Origin: Hypericum androsaemum
Taxonomy: Eukaryota > Streptophyta > Magnoliopsida > Malpighiales > Hypericaceae
Direction: 5' to 3'
NCBI GenBank assembly: GCA_963995505.1
Contig: OZ023182.1
Location: 8,238,707 to 8,302,706, forward strand
DNA length: 64,000 bases
The position numbers and the translations under genes were made by a program. Shown here in pieces: positions 11,014-23,908 of the stretch; within the stretch, counting starts at the first letter, position 1; each line of letters begins with the position of its first letter. Under the pieces are notes generated by a model, which saw nothing but the letters and a program-made list of their open reading frames with translations, was not told where the DNA came from and searched no databases.

Positions 11014-11868
11014 TTATCGGGTCATCATAACCGACTTCCCTTTATTCCTCCTCTTGGCCACCGGAGGAGGCCGATCAGAGACAGGTGAAAGCCTTGCCTC
11101 CAAAATCGATGCATTAGCCACGTCCGCCAAGTCATAATTTTGTAAATTAGTCACTCCTAAAGAGGCTAGGAACTCTAGATCATCCTGCAAACGAGAAGCA
11201 GAACCAGCATCATCCAAACACCCTCCAACCAAGCCAACACATGCCTGCTCAAACACATCCACCCCATCATCCGCAAGAAACTCTGTAGCCTGCAACTGAG
11301 TCGAAACAGCATCGAATTGATATTGCAATTCGACCACAAAAAATGCAAGATGCTTCACATTGATCCAAAAATTAGCAACAACCAAAAGGGGGTTGAGGGC
11401 TTCAAACTCATCTGCATTGCGGAGCTGCGAATTAGGCCCAACCATAGCAGCGCAGAGCTGCAATTTAGACCCAACCAAGGCAGCAGGGTGCTGGAAATCA
11501 ACAACAGGAGACGCTACATCATCCTCACGAGGAGGCTCATCCTTCAGCATGCCAACAGCAAGCGATTGGTCCAAAGCAGAAGCAGTCCACGAGAGAACAG
11601 GGAGTTCACCACCAGCAAGCATCCCAATGTTATCAGACCCTGCAGAAAAATTAGACCGAGCAGCAGCCACCAACGTAGCAACAGGAGAAGCAAAAATCTC
11701 CCCAACACCCACCACATCAACTTCCTCTCTGCCACAAATAGGGGAGCACACATCCCCAACATCATCAAGCAGCCCAGGACAGTCCTCGACAACAAAAAAA
11801 GCAAACTCCTCAATTCTAACCAGAAAAGAATCATTTCCGGTCCTCGCACTTTTAAACTTATCCTCCAC
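11014..11868 (-). CDS. Unrecognised ORF, 284 codons
   Basis: The longest non-transposon single-exon ORF of this part of the window. The protein starts MEDKFKSARTGNDSFLVRIEE, is acidic and hydrophobic with many Asp, Val and Ala, lacks Cys/His clusters and membrane helices of normal length, and ends in a basic PPPVAKRRNKGKSVMMTR tail. A basic C-terminal tail would suit a nucleic-acid-binding or gag-like ORF1 product, but there is no zinc knuckle. Plus-strand ORFs cover the same interval. It may be an ORF1-like remnant of a LINE or a lineage-specific gene; I cannot tell. Confidence 0.35.
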   Translation of the reverse strand: MEDKFKSARTGNDSFLVRIEEFAFFVVEDCPGLLDDVGDVCSPICGREEVDVVGVGEIFASPVATLVAAARSNFSAGSDNIGMLAGGELPVLSWTASALDQSLAVGMLKDEPPREDDVASPVVDFQHPAALVGSKLQLCAAMVGPNSQLRNADEFEALNPLLVVANFWINVKHLAFFVVELQYQFDAVSTQLQATEFLADDGVDVFEQACVGLVGGCLDDAGSASRLQDDLEFLASLGVTNLQNYDLADVANASILEARLSPVSDRPPPVAKRRNKGKSVMMTR

Positions 11869-14454
11869 TTTAATTAAATTATCCTTTTTAAGTTATTAGA
11901 ATGAAGACAGTTTTGTCTCGTGTCCGGTTAAATTCATCACCTAATTTGTACTTGAAATATATTGGGTCGAGTACTACAATCTCATACTTATACGTGAATA
12001 TTTAACGCCTAAATTTGGATAAATTTATACTTTGTAAATATACAGTTTGTAATAAAATTGTACTTGCCAAAAAAAAAGGTCATAATTGCCCTTATCAAAT
12101 AAACGCTACCGCACGTGGATCCTGTATCTTCCACCTCATTGGACGTCGCTGTATATTTTTTTTTGGGGGTCAAGGCTGTATCAATTTAAATCATACAAGT
12201 ATGTGACGTTTTCATAGAGACATATGTGTAACTTTTGAAAAGTCGCTTTCATGGGTTATATTTTTTTAAATTACCCAGTATCTGACAATGACTAATACAA
12301 GTTTGAGATGGACAACACCTTCGAATAATATTAAACTCTTCTAATTATTATTTAAATATTATTATGTTCTCAAATACCTAAACTCCAAACATTTTAATTA
12401 GGTATAAACAATTCTCTTATAGGTTAATCTAAATAATTAATAGTTATTTATTATATTGTTCTATAAGACAAGGAAAGTTAGTTGTAGCGGTTTAACCTAA
12501 ACAGTCAATAGATGGAGATAAGTATCGAAGTTGGTGATCCTCGCACCAAGTATGACCAATGCAATATAGATATTATTTCGGTGAGTTGCAATATGTATTT
12601 TTTTATAAAACGATTAAAGTTTTGGAAAGAACGTGTCATTGAATGCACCTTTATATTTGGTGTATAGTAATTATCATGTATTACTAAGGACCGTATTTTG
12701 TACTCTCTCTCATTTTTTTCAATAATTGCGATTGACAACCTTCCCCAATATTTTCTTTTGAAAAGACAACTTCCCCCAATCAGATGCTGAAAGTTAGCAA
12801 ATAATTCAAAACACAGGAAGCAGTAACTTGTAAGCCTTAAAAAATAAAGTATAATTGTATGAACCTGGTTGAAGATATATACTCGTGCGTGCTAATTAAT
12901 ATGAACTGTTAATTTTATTTACTAATAATATAGCGAATCTCGTCAGAAATTACTTGCCCTTAACGGTGGGTTCTAACTCCATGGTGGCAATTCAACATAA
13001 AAGTTGCGCTCGTTGTGTTTTACCAACAAATAAATAGACCAACCAACACTTGTTTAGATCAACGGGGAAGAAAATTATTATAGCTTAACCAGATTTTTTG
13101 GTTGGAATTATTGGAAACATATTGGTGTTAAATATTTGTTAGAAGAATTTTACTACCTTTTAAGCGTCGTACCCGGCTCGAACTAGTGGGTCTGATACCA
13201 AATAGTATTAAAAAAAAGTGAATAGATCAATTGGTGATGATATTTTTCTTTCTAACCAATAGGTATCAAGTTTTTGTGGTGAATCTTAATTTGAACGGGT
13301 TAGCCTAAATCTCAGGGATTTAGTAGCCATTGCGATTTGTTCTCCCTCCCAAGCAAAAATTTTCCATTTCTGCAAGGGTGGGAGTTGACCCAGTGATCCC
13401 TCGGAAACGAAGCATGGTCCTTTTCTATCCTACCCACCAAGCATTGATAAGAAGTATCAAATTTGAGCCATATGAAATACATAAATGTTAAATAATTGTT
13501 GGAGAGCTTTGACGTTTTTTAAAAGTATCACCCAACTTGAATTTAAATTAGTATATCGTGATATCCGGATATAAGGTGGTCTAGAAAAAAATTACTAGTG
13601 TTTTCACCATACACTTTTACCTTTAAATAAAGAATACTTGTGTGCAATTTTAAAACTGTTTCGAATAATCCAATTGAAATGTAGAATATGTTAGATTATC
13701 TATAGACATTATAAATTTAAGCCAAATACTGATGTTGATAATCCAATTGCATGCATTAGATGTAGATAGTTGCCAAATATGTCCATTTAAATTCGTCAAT
13801 TTATCGTACTTATATGAACCAACGAGTTTTGGATTGAGTGAGGACAATATAAAAGTCGTCTCCAACGGAAGAAATTTCGTTTAGACCATTAGATTTTATT
13901 AAAAACTGTGTCTACCTATCTTACAATTATTAAAAATCGTGTCTATAAATATAATAACTTAATCTATTTCAGTAGGAAAACTCTTATCCCAATAAATCCA
14001 AACCCAATCCAACTTAGTCTCTCGGAATCAGAGAACCAGGATCCTCGAAATTGATTTGGATGAAGGAAAAGACCCACTTGCTGTGATGATCCCGTAGATG
14101 TGACCTGTTTTTGGACTCCCTTCTTATTGGTAGGCGCACCGTACTACCTAACACGTGACCACTGGTGGAAGTTCGTTTTCAAAATATTAAAATTGTATCC
14201 CTCAAAAAAAAAAATTGCATGCAATCACATTTTCCAATTATTGCTTAATAATAACTAGTGGGGCTGGAACAATTAACTTTGAAATAGAGACTCCACTCCA
14301 TCAGGACCAGAATTTTATCGGCCGTCGGTAATTTGGTAGTCACACAGATAAGTTTAACAGAACTAATTATTTTGCTGGAGAAAATAAATGGGAAAATAAG
14401 AAGAAATAAAGTGACATGAATTTCTTTAAATCCTTTAGCCCAATTTATTTCCCA
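11869..14454. other. AT-rich intergenic region
   Basis: No gene found. The interval around 13150-13440 contains phrases such as GGGTCTGATACCAAATAGT that look like old retroelement debris, but no ends can be defined. Confidence 0.35.
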
Positions 14455-15156
14455 GAAATATCCATACCCTGAGGGTCGGACTCTACCCTTAGTCTACGGG
14501 TCTATGGTATGTTGACTTTGACTGGGTCTAGGGTAGGGTATGAGTATGTGTCCATGTTTAGAAGTAGGGTCTAAGGTAGGGTATGAATCCATAGCTAGAC
14601 CCTGTGGGTTGGACCCTATCCTTATATTTTTACCATATTTTAGACTCTACTCTAATTAGACTCTAGTTAGACCCTTGTTAGACCGTATTGATAATATATA
14701 TAATATACTTTACGGTTAACTTTAACATATTTATTATGTTATTCAGCAACTACTTTAGAAGATGTCGTGAATGATGGATCACTAGAAGCTGACATGCTAT
14801 ATTTTTCTTTTGTTGAATTGTTTATGTACTTCAAATTCAAAAAAAAAACCTTGGACTATTGAAATTAAATTACAAATTTTGATATTTCATCAATTTTCTA
14901 TTGAATATTGATGTGTAACGTAGTAGATGTCTTGAATTTATTTAAATTTTATATAAAAATTAAGTTTTGATTAAAAATTATCAAAATGCAGAACGTTAAA
15001 GGGTCGGACCCTGCAGACCCTGGTCTCCAGAAAGGTAGGGTATGAATCTAACAATAAACAATTTATAGGATCGAGAGTAGAGTATAGGTCCATCCAAAAA
15101 AACTAGGATATAGATAAAATTCTATCAATACCCTACCATACCCATTGCCATCCCTA
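14455..15156. repeat. Repeat region rich in GGGTAGGGTATG and its complement
   Basis: Multiple copies of GGTAGGGTATG-like and GACCCT-like phrases occur at both ends of an AT-rich core (14510-14660 and 15000-15150). Reading the minus strand from 15156 gives TAGGGATGGCAATGGGTATGG, a style of terminus common in plant non-autonomous hAT elements. A matching left end was not found, so the assignment is tentative. Confidence 0.35.
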
Positions 15157-15500
15157 TTTCCCTTCCCCCTTTATTTCTTTTTTATCAAATAAAGTCTCTT
15201 TCCCGTTTTGATGTTGGATGTGGATTAATCTCGATTTACAAAAATTTAGATCAAGATACTTGTTCAATCATAACGATGAGTTCTCAGATAAGAGTCTTAC
15301 ATATTTATTAGAAGTATTCTATCACCTTTCAAAAATAATATCGACTTGAATTTAGACCAGTCGATTCGTAGGTAATTTTTTTTAGAAATCACCAACTTCA
15401 TATATTAATTAGGTAAGACAATGCCATGGATCCGAAGGTCCGTCGGCACGTCATTACACAATAGAACTCAAAGGTTCCCAGGAAAGTCATTACATAAAAA

Positions 15501-15968
15501 AAGGATTCGCAAGTCCGCAGGTGGATGAAGCTTCCAATTGGGTGCACAAATTCTGATCAATGATCTAGTCGCAACCTAATTGACAACTTCATTAGCCAAC
15601 CTAGGTATAAAATAAGGCTTACACTTCCTAAGCAGGCTAAGATTAAGCTTCAGCATAAGTGCATGATTCTCCACATTCTAATCAATACACGGTGACTTCC
15701 CGTCGATGAATTTTGCTGCAATTTGGCAGTCCGACTGGATGACTAAGTCCACATCCTGAAACTGGAGCCTAATCAGGTCCATTGCCATAGCTATCGTGTT
15801 AAGTTCAGCTTCAATTACAGAATTAGCCTGCAAGGACTCGCGTTGACCACCAACAATGTGGCCTAAACTGTTTCTAGCAATCGCAGCCAGCCCAGTGTGT
15901 TCATTGTCACTACGCTAGGCCGCATCGCAGTTCACTATCACCCCTAAATCGTGAGGTGGTTGCCATCC
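15501..15968 (-). pseudogene. RNase H (RVT_3) pseudogene from a LINE
   Basis: Translating the minus strand gives a continuous RNase H-like domain: WQPP, then VIVNCDAA (first acidic residue), GLAAIARNSLGHIVGG, the SVIEAELNTIAMAMDL helix with the catalytic Glu, IQSDC with the catalytic Asp, and a C-terminal RLANEVVN plus WKLHPPADLRIL tail. It is interrupted by three in-frame TAG codons (after NCDAA, after KSPCID, after NEVVN). This is the 3' end of a plant L1-type LINE or a derived RNase H gene, now dead. No poly-A or TSD was resolved. Confidence 0.8.
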
Positions 15969-17139
15969 TTGAACAGGTTGACTTAGTGTTGGGTTGTTTC
16001 CATCTTTTCTACTTACCTCCTTCCATTCCTGCTAGATTCGTTGGTGATTTATGAGTCATCTATTTTATGACCCAAGTCAGCATTTACACCACATCAGACT
16101 TTTTTTAGCAATTTCGGCCATGGGAGCAAGTGAGGAGTATTGATAACGGATCAATTATAAACAATAATAGCTGCGTTGTAGATGCCAACTGCCATAGATT
16201 CGTCCCAAAGGTCCTAGTAGTAGGATTGTTAAAAAGAGCCCACCTATGGTTTAGAGGGAACACTATGGTTCTAGGAGTATCCTTAAAACTATGTTCTTTC
16301 TACACCAAAACTTACTTCACCTCTATTTACATCACCCCTATCCGTTGTCATATATACGAATACCAGTCATTCACTAGTCCAAAATCGAGATGGATAACGA
16401 ATTAGAAGTCGGTCACAATGATAAAAAAATTAGATTTTCTTAATAAGATATTTTGTTCAAATTTTAAGAAAAAAAATACAATTGTCAAAATCACTCGTAA
16501 ATAAGATTTGAAAAAGCTAGACTAGAATGCTAAACTATTTTTACCGTGCATAACTTTTAGGATAACATTAGATCCAAACGAGTCTTTTAGTACCAACGAG
16601 AGTTAGTTCAAATGATAAAAAAGTTAGATTCAATTTAAAAGATATTGAATTCAACGCTTACAAATGTAAAAAATATTATTATAAAAATAAACATCAAAAA
16701 GTTCGACAATCTTCGATCCTCCGAAAAAAATATTTTCACAAAGTAATACAATGTATTACATAACATAAATAACAAGTGTAGTTAGATCCTTCATAACTTC
16801 CTCACATGATTGGTGCATACTTGTCTGCACTCCCAGAACATTAATGGCCTTCCCCCTCTCTCTCTCTCTCTCTCTCTCTGGTACCCTTTCCCTGCACAAT
16901 AGAATACGACAGTTGCAAACAATTCGTTGCAGTAAAACTAAAAAGAATAATATATCACAAGAAACAAAAAAAAAACCCATCAAGTGTCCAAAATAGGAGA
17001 AGGATTTCAACCTCAGACTTTGCAGGAGGAACAAACAAATTATACAAAAAACAAAATCTTGATACCTTTTTTTTTTCCTTGAAACTCCACAAGTTAGCCA
17101 GGTGATACTAACGCTGTCTCTATCTTTAGACAGAGGAGA
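15969..17139. other. Upstream region of the receptor-like kinase gene
   Basis: No gene recognised. A (CT)n microsatellite lies at about 16855-16880 and a purine-rich GGAGGA stretch just before the ATG of the next gene. The long minus-strand ORF crossing 16756-17436 covers this microsatellite and the antisense of exon 1 and has no domain. Confidence 0.4.
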
Positions 17140-17149
17140 TATATAAAAG
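17140..17149 (+). promoter_or_regulatory. Possible TATA box of the receptor-like kinase
   Basis: TATATAAAAG, only about 34 bp before the ATG at 17183. If used, the 5' UTR would be only a few nucleotides long, so an upstream TSS is also possible. Confidence 0.35.
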
Positions 17150-17182
17150 ATAGGAGGAGGAGGAGGATAGAGAAGGAAGAAA

Positions 17183-20136
17183 ATGGAGCCAATGGTTCTT
17201 CCTCTTCTTATACTTCTTGTTTTCGTTTTTAGTAACTTGCCCTTGTGGGACCATCGCTTGTTGGTTCCAGTACAAGCCATAGAAAGCCCTGTTGCGTCCT
17301 CTCCTTCTTCCCCACCCATTGTTCTCCCCTCTCCTGCTTCCATGGCCGCCTTATCACCTGGTACCTTATCCAGAGTTCCAAAGTCGCCCTCTGTTTTTAT
17401 CTCTGTTTCTGTTTCTGGGTCGGTCTGAATTGGCAATTCTGATATTAAAGTCTCAAACTTTGGAAGTTTCCGTTACTGTTGGTACCTAGAAAGTGATCTT
17501 GGTTGGTATATTTCCCTTTCTGTCTACTTAATACTTTGTTTACCTGGAACAAAAAGCCCCAAAGTTCCAAAGTTGCCCTCTGTTTTTATCTCTGTTTCTG
17601 TTTCTGGGTCGGTTTGATATTGGAATTCTGATATTAGAGTCTCAAACTTTGGAAGTTTCTGTTACTGTTAGTACCTAGAAAGTGATCTTGGCTGATACAT
17701 TTCCCTTTCTCTCTCTTGAGTACTTGGTGACTTGGAACAAAAAGCCTCAATTATCAATCTTTACGTTTTGTTTTTCAAATACCCAGTTGCCAAGATTGAA
17801 GCTTTTCTTTCTCCTGCTTGTGAATTGTTGGCCAGGGACAGAATTGGAGCCTTTGAGTGGAGAAGGGCACAAGAACATGAAGTTGGACAAGGGACTAATC
17901 TTGTTTCTTTTCGTTGCCTGTGGTGTATTAGTTATTATACTAGTTGTCTCCTTGTTATGTTGCTTCATCTGTTATTGGAGGTCGTCTCGGAAGAAGAGAG
18001 GTGATCAATGCCCAGGTATCTTCCTTTTTGTTGATCACAATTTTGCTGCTTTGGTTTAGCTGTTACAGGTTATTGATTTTTAGTGCATTTCTTTACCTTG
18101 CCTGCAGAAAATTTGAGGAAAGGACTCTCATTGACTCCGTTTTTGGATAAGTTCAGTTCCGTGATGATGGTTGTTGGTAGGAGATCCGTTCCGTTGATTG
18201 ACTATGACACAATCGAGAAAGGCACCGGCAATTTCGGAGATTGTAACTTGTTGGGGAAGGGGGGATTCGGGGTTGTTTATAGAGCATCATTGGACGATAA
18301 CATGCCTGTTGCGGTGAAGAAACTAGATTGTGCAAGTGAAGATGCGCAGAGAGAATTTGAGGTACCAAGTATCAGATTAATCTTCATTTCCTTTAACAGT
18401 GTTCTATCCGAATTTTGCTCTCTTCTTGTTTTGTGGTTGTTTCTTTAACTGGTGATCTTGGTTGGACCTGGAGTTGCAGAATGAGGTGGATCTGCTGAGT
18501 AGAATTCAGAACCCAAACATTATCTGTATGCTGGCTTACTGTGTTCATCAGGACATGGGATTCATTGTTTATGAACTCATGCCAAATGGGTCACTCGAGG
18601 ATCTATTGCACGGTAAAGCTCTCGTGTTATTTTTAATCTCTTGATCGTGTACGTATGATGCGGAAGATGAGCTGTAATTTCTCTTTGTTTATGGTCAATG
18701 GCTTAGGTCCTTCCCATGGATCTTCATTAAATTGGCATATGCGGTTGAAGATTGCTCTTGATACAGCAAGGTAACTACTTTGTGCTGTTGGAGTAAGATT
18801 GTTAGTTGTGTACACGTCCTCTTCTTTGACTTTGTACTTGTTGACCAGAGGATTAGAATATTTGCACGAATTCTGCAAGCCATCAGTGATCCATAGAGAT
18901 CTGAAATCATCTAATATCCTCTTGGATTCCAACTTCAATGCCAAGGTCAGTATGTAGAAACTGAGCACTGTCTCCTGCCTTTCTATATTTTATTATTATT
19001 GAGACTATTAATCTACTGCAATTTCTCATCCCAAGATTCTTTATGTCCTTTCTACTCCTTGTTGACTAACCGAAATCGTCCCGGTTTTAGCTATCAGATT
19101 TCGGTCTCGCGATATCCAATAGCTTGCAAAACCAGAAGAAGCTCAAGCTTTCAGGCACTGTGGGTTATGTAGCCCCAGAGTACATGTTAAATGGTAATGC
19201 TTAGTTAAGTTGCCATCATTTGGTGTTTTGTGTTTGTCCACTTGCTGTTGATCTTTGGTCATTTGGAACTTGGTAGCAGAATTATTCTTGGTTTAGTGGG
19301 TAAGTCCACATTGGAGGGTGCATCAAATTGCTGGTACCTAGGAAAATATGTATATTAAAGTTGCAGTTATCCTTTTGATCATGTGGGGCTTCAGATATAA
19401 TATTGAAAGATGGTGATCTCGATACACATGATAGTTTCAGCCTGTGGTTGGATAGTTACTGCTGTTTCATCGGTCTAATATCGAGATTAACAATAAAATT
19501 AAGCTGAAGTAATCAAGAGGGAATATACTAATGAATTCGTTGTTCGAGGATTATCTTATAACAGATGTGCATTGCTCATTGTATTAGGTGAACTAACAGA
19601 GAAAAGTGATGTTTATGCTTATGGTGTTGTGCTTCTGGAGCTTCTATTAGGAAGAAGGCCTATAGAAAAAGTGGCACCAGCTCATTGCCAATCTATTGTA
19701 ACATGGGTAAGGGCCTCCTCAGATCACCAACTACTTCAATATATTATGGAAATAATGGATCAGGTATTCAATGCTTTAGCCATCCAAATAATGCAGGCCA
19801 TGCCTCAGCTAACTAACAGAAGCTTGCTTCCAAACATCGTGGATCCTGCCATTAAAGACGCGGTCGACGAGAAATACTTGTTCCAGGTCTGTCATCTTTT
19901 CATCCCCTTATTGCAATTGCACATTTGGCTGGGAAGAATACATGGCTTACCATAGTAACACTCGAGACTGGTTCCAGGTTGCTGCAGTGGCGGTCCTCTG
20001 CGTACAACCAGAACCATCGTACCGGCCCCTGATAACAGATGTGGTTCACTCTCTTGTACCACTGGTTCCTTTCGAAATGGGAGGCACTCTAAGAGTTTCG
20101 CACACACCAAGAGCTTCTGGAGCCTTACCAACATAG
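17183..20136 (+). CDS. Receptor-like protein kinase (At1g80640 / At5g11020 type)
   Basis: Ten exons with GT-AG junctions in consistent phase: 17183-17360, 17836-18015, 18108-18361, 18480-18612, 18707-18770, 18849-18945, 19091-19193, 19588-19706, 19797-19886, 19978-20136; 458 residues. Order: signal peptide (about 1-34), short Pro/Ser-rich ectodomain, one membrane helix (about 76-104) followed by a basic stop-transfer, then a Ser/Thr kinase. Visible kinase landmarks: Gly loop GKGGFG (169-174), AVK lysine 190, HRDLKSSN (285-292), DFG (305-307), APE (330-332). All catalytic residues are present and it is an RD kinase. The exon structure and sequence resemble the small Arabidopsis group of At1g80640 and At5g11020, whose ligand is not known to me. 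The gene ends 541 bp from the convergent aminotransferase gene. Confidence 0.93.
17372..17750 (+). repeat. Tandem duplication inside intron 1 of the kinase gene
   Basis: Two direct copies of 189 bp each (start near 17372 and 17561). Both contain CCCTCTGTTTTTATCTCTG, CTTTGGAAGTTTC and GGAACAAAAAGCC. The first copy overlaps the donor region just after exon 1. No coding effect is expected because exon 1 ends at 17360. Confidence 0.85.
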
Positions 20137-20677
20137 CCGAGCAGCAGCAGGCTGGCTGGATGGCAGACCAGCTCCTTTTGTTGCAAGAAATTGTTGGCAA
20201 CTAGCTGCACATTCTCTACGACGCTAACATGTTTATTTAGCCAATATTATTATCTGGCTGATCATTTGAGAATATGCATGCTAGTTATCAAATGGAAAGA
20301 TCTTTGAAAAAAAACTCACCTTGTAAATTGAAGAGCTACTGTTCCAGACAATTCATACAGTATTCAGTACATATATCTTTTTTTTTAACTTTATACGACA
20401 ACGTAAGTCCAACAGGAAGAGGAAAGACAAGATACTTTCAGAATCAAACAGCCGCAGTAGATCCTTCCTTTATTGTTACAATCACTTGAACTGAAGCCAT
20501 GGAAGAGGCTCCCTAGCCTTTTACAGGGAGATATAAATTGAAATCATAATTCTCATTGGTATTCTCCGTTACAAGATCTTCATAAATATGAAGTTCAACA
20601 GCCTCTACAACTCAGCAAAATTTCTTCAATTCGTAAGAGTATATTTGGCATTTTTCTCTAATGATCGATCCATGTAT
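20137..20677. other. Convergent intergenic region
   Basis: Holds the 3' ends of the kinase (+) and aminotransferase (-) transcripts. No other feature seen. Confidence 0.5.
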
Positions 20678-23600
20678 TCAACTCACATTGTGGTATGAAT
20701 CAATGATTGCATCCGCAAGGTACTCGCATTTGGCGAGAGATAATCCAGCCAAAGATATTCTTCCGTCCTTCGTCATGTAAATGTGCCACTTGTTGGTCAT
20801 ATTGTCACTCTGATTAGCAAAGGGAAATTCACAGCAAATGTAAGCCAAACAGCAGAGAAGAACAGCACATTCAGCGGGACAGCTGCCACCACGATCAACA
20901 ACTAGAAAGAAACACGAGCTCGAAAATAAAACCACCACGATAAAGAAATGGTGGCGATCTGTAAATTTACCTGTGCTTTATTCAAGCCTGTGAATGAGAA
21001 CATTCCTATCTGCTTAAGTATAAAAGACCAGTCTTTTCCATTCTTGTCTTTGGCACAAAGACTGTCATACAACTTCTGTCTCACATTCTTGATTCTTCCA
21101 GCCATCATTTCCATCTCAGATTTCCATTCGTTAAAAAGAGCTGGATCCCCAACTACGTTGGCTACGATCCTAGCTCCATGCACTGGTGGATTGGAATACA
21201 TCGGCCTTGCAAGCCTTTTGAGCTGACTCTTGACTCTGGCCATTTACAAGAATGAAGATGAATTTAAATAAGAAACCGTGATTTAGATGAACAAAATAGC
21301 TCCTGTTGGCTCACAGCCCACATTAATGTCAGTAGAATGACATGTCCCGCACCAATTTTGTTCTGAATTACTAATTTATCCATTAAGGGGCAATATTCAT
21401 TGCAGAATGATGGAACCAAGATTATTTGACCAGTATTTTTTTTTCTGTGGTCATCCCAAGTGTAAAAGAGCAAGCAGATAATGCAAGTGTTTCAAGGGCA
21501 ACACATCCTGATTCGCACCTTGTTGCAGCATCTGCGGATGAGCACACAACATTAATTGCTCCAATTCGTTCAGCGTAAAGGCCCAAGTTTTTGCTATACG
21601 ACTGAGCTACCAAAAGCTCCATTCCTCTAGAAGCAAACAACCTCACTGAGGCTGCATCTTCGTCAAGGCTTCCACTAGCAAAACCCTAAAGAACATGAGA
21701 CAATCAACTGTTTGTGAACTCAACATTCGGGAACAGTTACTGAGTTTAACATGTTATACTGATGGTTCTTTAAAATCACACACCATCAAATAAATTAAAC
21801 CGGAAACAGCTCACCGAACAGTTAAAAAGAAGCCAAAGGATTTGAACAGATCTGTGGAAAATGCAGGAATAGAGAAAGCAAACCAATGGGCTAGAAATAA
21901 AGGGGGTGTTGTAGAACAAGATGCGAGAAAAATTATGGGCCAAGTCTTGAGATACAAGCAATCTTGTTCAAACATGTACGACAGACAGAGGTGATAGAGA
22001 TAATAAAATGGATAGCTACAGTCAATTACGTATACTTAGCTCAAAGATACAACTTACAACGGCACATGTATCCCAAAATGGAGATGATGGTCATCTTATT
22101 TGTAAAAACAAATGAGCTGCCTAGACCATGCAAACAATAATCCAACTAAGAAGACAGTTAATCCTCCTCTTAGACTCTGGAAGCATCCACTAGAGCATCA
22201 TTGCCTTTGTTAACCAATTTTCCGTGAACACAAGAAAGAAATGCAGGAATAGATTTAAATAATGCACCTGATAAGCTACATCAAAAAATGGAATGTGGTT
22301 CTTCTCCTGAATGAGATCCGCAATTTTTTCCCACTGTGCAAGTGTTGGATCAATACCGGTTGGGTTGTGAGCACAACCATGAAGCAATATAAATGCGCCC
22401 TCTGGGGCTGCCTGCAACAGAGCATAAGAAATATAAATTGTTTTGACCGACTCGTAAAACAAAATTTCTATCTTAACAGCCTAGCATTTCTCTAACCATA
22501 TGTTATAGTTCTAAAAGAATGAGAATCAGGCGATCATCCACTTGAATAACTTCACCTTTATATCTGCTATCATCCCCTCAAAATCCAAGCCAACTGTTTT
22601 AGGATCATAGTACCGGTACTCGGACCACGGGACTCCAGCATCATTGAAAATGTTCTTGTGGTTGCCTGCACATCATCTTGAGTGCAAAAGTTACAACCCA
22701 TATGGGAAAAATGGCAATATAAACTTGAGTGCAAAAGTTACAACCCAGGTGCGGAAAATTGCAAGTCATACGTACCCCACGTGGGAGATGATATCAAAAC
22801 TTTCGCCCCAGGAAAATAACGCTGAATAAGCGCTGCAGCCAGTCGAAGAGAACCAGTGCCTGAAAGACCTTGTACAGTAGCAACCTAGAAGAGTACATCA
22901 TGATCTTATGCTAATAGGTCTCAACAGAAACCAAATATCTCTACATTCATGCAACAGCTACACTTTCACGTACTCTTTGTTCCTTTAACAACGGGTTGTC
23001 TGCTCCCAACAACAATTCTGCAGTCACCTTGTTGAAGGCAGCCAAACCTTCAATTGGAAGATACTACAAAGAAAGCCATAATCATCAAGAAAACTATAAG
23101 ATCTCCAAAAACAATTTCAGCAACTCCAACAAGTGCAACCGACTTACCTCCTTGTTGTCCCCCCTCTCAATCATAAGATTCTCCGCCTACAAGGAGAGAC
23201 AGGTTTCTCAAGGTCAGTTCAACCAAAACAATGTTGTCCAAACAGGGAAAAACAAACAGGCATGTTTGATATTCATTACTTTCAAACGGGAAACTTTAAG
23301 ACGCTCGTCAAGAAATATCGCAAAACATTAACCAGGACAACAAAATGAGCAGAAAAGCAACCTGACCTTCTTAACAACGTCAAGCACGTAGGGCTGCAAT
23401 TCTTCGGTCCGGTAAGCCCCAACTCCAAGGTTAAGCTTCCTCCCATCCGTATCAGCTCGAAAAGCTTCTGAGACTCCAAGGATGGGATCAGGAGGAGCCA
23501 TAGTAACCGCCTCAAAACGAGACACTTCAACGGCTAAACACATAGAAACACGCCCCGAACTCTAAAAACAAAAGGAATCAAATCAAAGGGTGAGATCCAA

Positions 23601-23908
23601 CAGCCAAACACTCTACACAACCAGACCACAAGCAACTCCCAACAGGATGTGCAACCAACTCATCGATTCGAAGAAATCCGACAAATGTGAAGGCAGCTAA
23701 ATCACCTTGGCCTTGACAAAGGGACTATTCCCACTCTCTAGCTTCAACTTCTTCCCCTGCTAAAACCAAATTCAATCCAATTATAACAAAAACAAGGAAA
23801 GATGTTCAAAAAAATCCCAAAGGTGGGTGCTTTTAGTGTTACCTTAAGAGCCTCGCGCATCGAAAGGGAAGACGCGGAAGCCGTAGAGAGCACCGTGGAG
23901 GCCGCCAT
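20678..23908 (-). CDS. ASP5: Aspartate aminotransferase, plastid type
   Basis: Eleven exons on the minus strand: 23908-23843, 23756-23706, 23561-23367, 23186-23148, 23063-22974, 22884-22776, 22665-22556, 22411-22268, 21685-21519, 21235-20971, 20809-20678; all junctions GT-AG and in phase, giving 455 residues, the length of plant plastid enzymes. It interconverts aspartate and 2-oxoglutarate with oxaloacetate and glutamate using PLP. The Ser/Ala-rich N-terminus ([17 protein letters not shown]) is a chloroplast transit peptide. The mature part starts near [16 protein letters not shown]. Landmarks: [27 protein letters not shown], the PLP lysine in SYSKNLGLY (K300), the substrate arginine region YAERIG, and the C-terminal [10 protein letters not shown]. 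No substitution at a catalytic position was noticed. A (CT)n tract sits in the 5' leader. Confidence 0.95.

Noticed and set aside
11317..11899. Plus-strand ORFs of 186 and 179 codons
   Set aside because: They overlap the longer minus-strand ORF in two frames, with no domain and no promoter; most likely antisense shadows.
16756..17436. Minus-strand ORF of 226 codons
   Set aside because: It crosses a CT microsatellite and the antisense of kinase exon 1 and has no recognisable domain.
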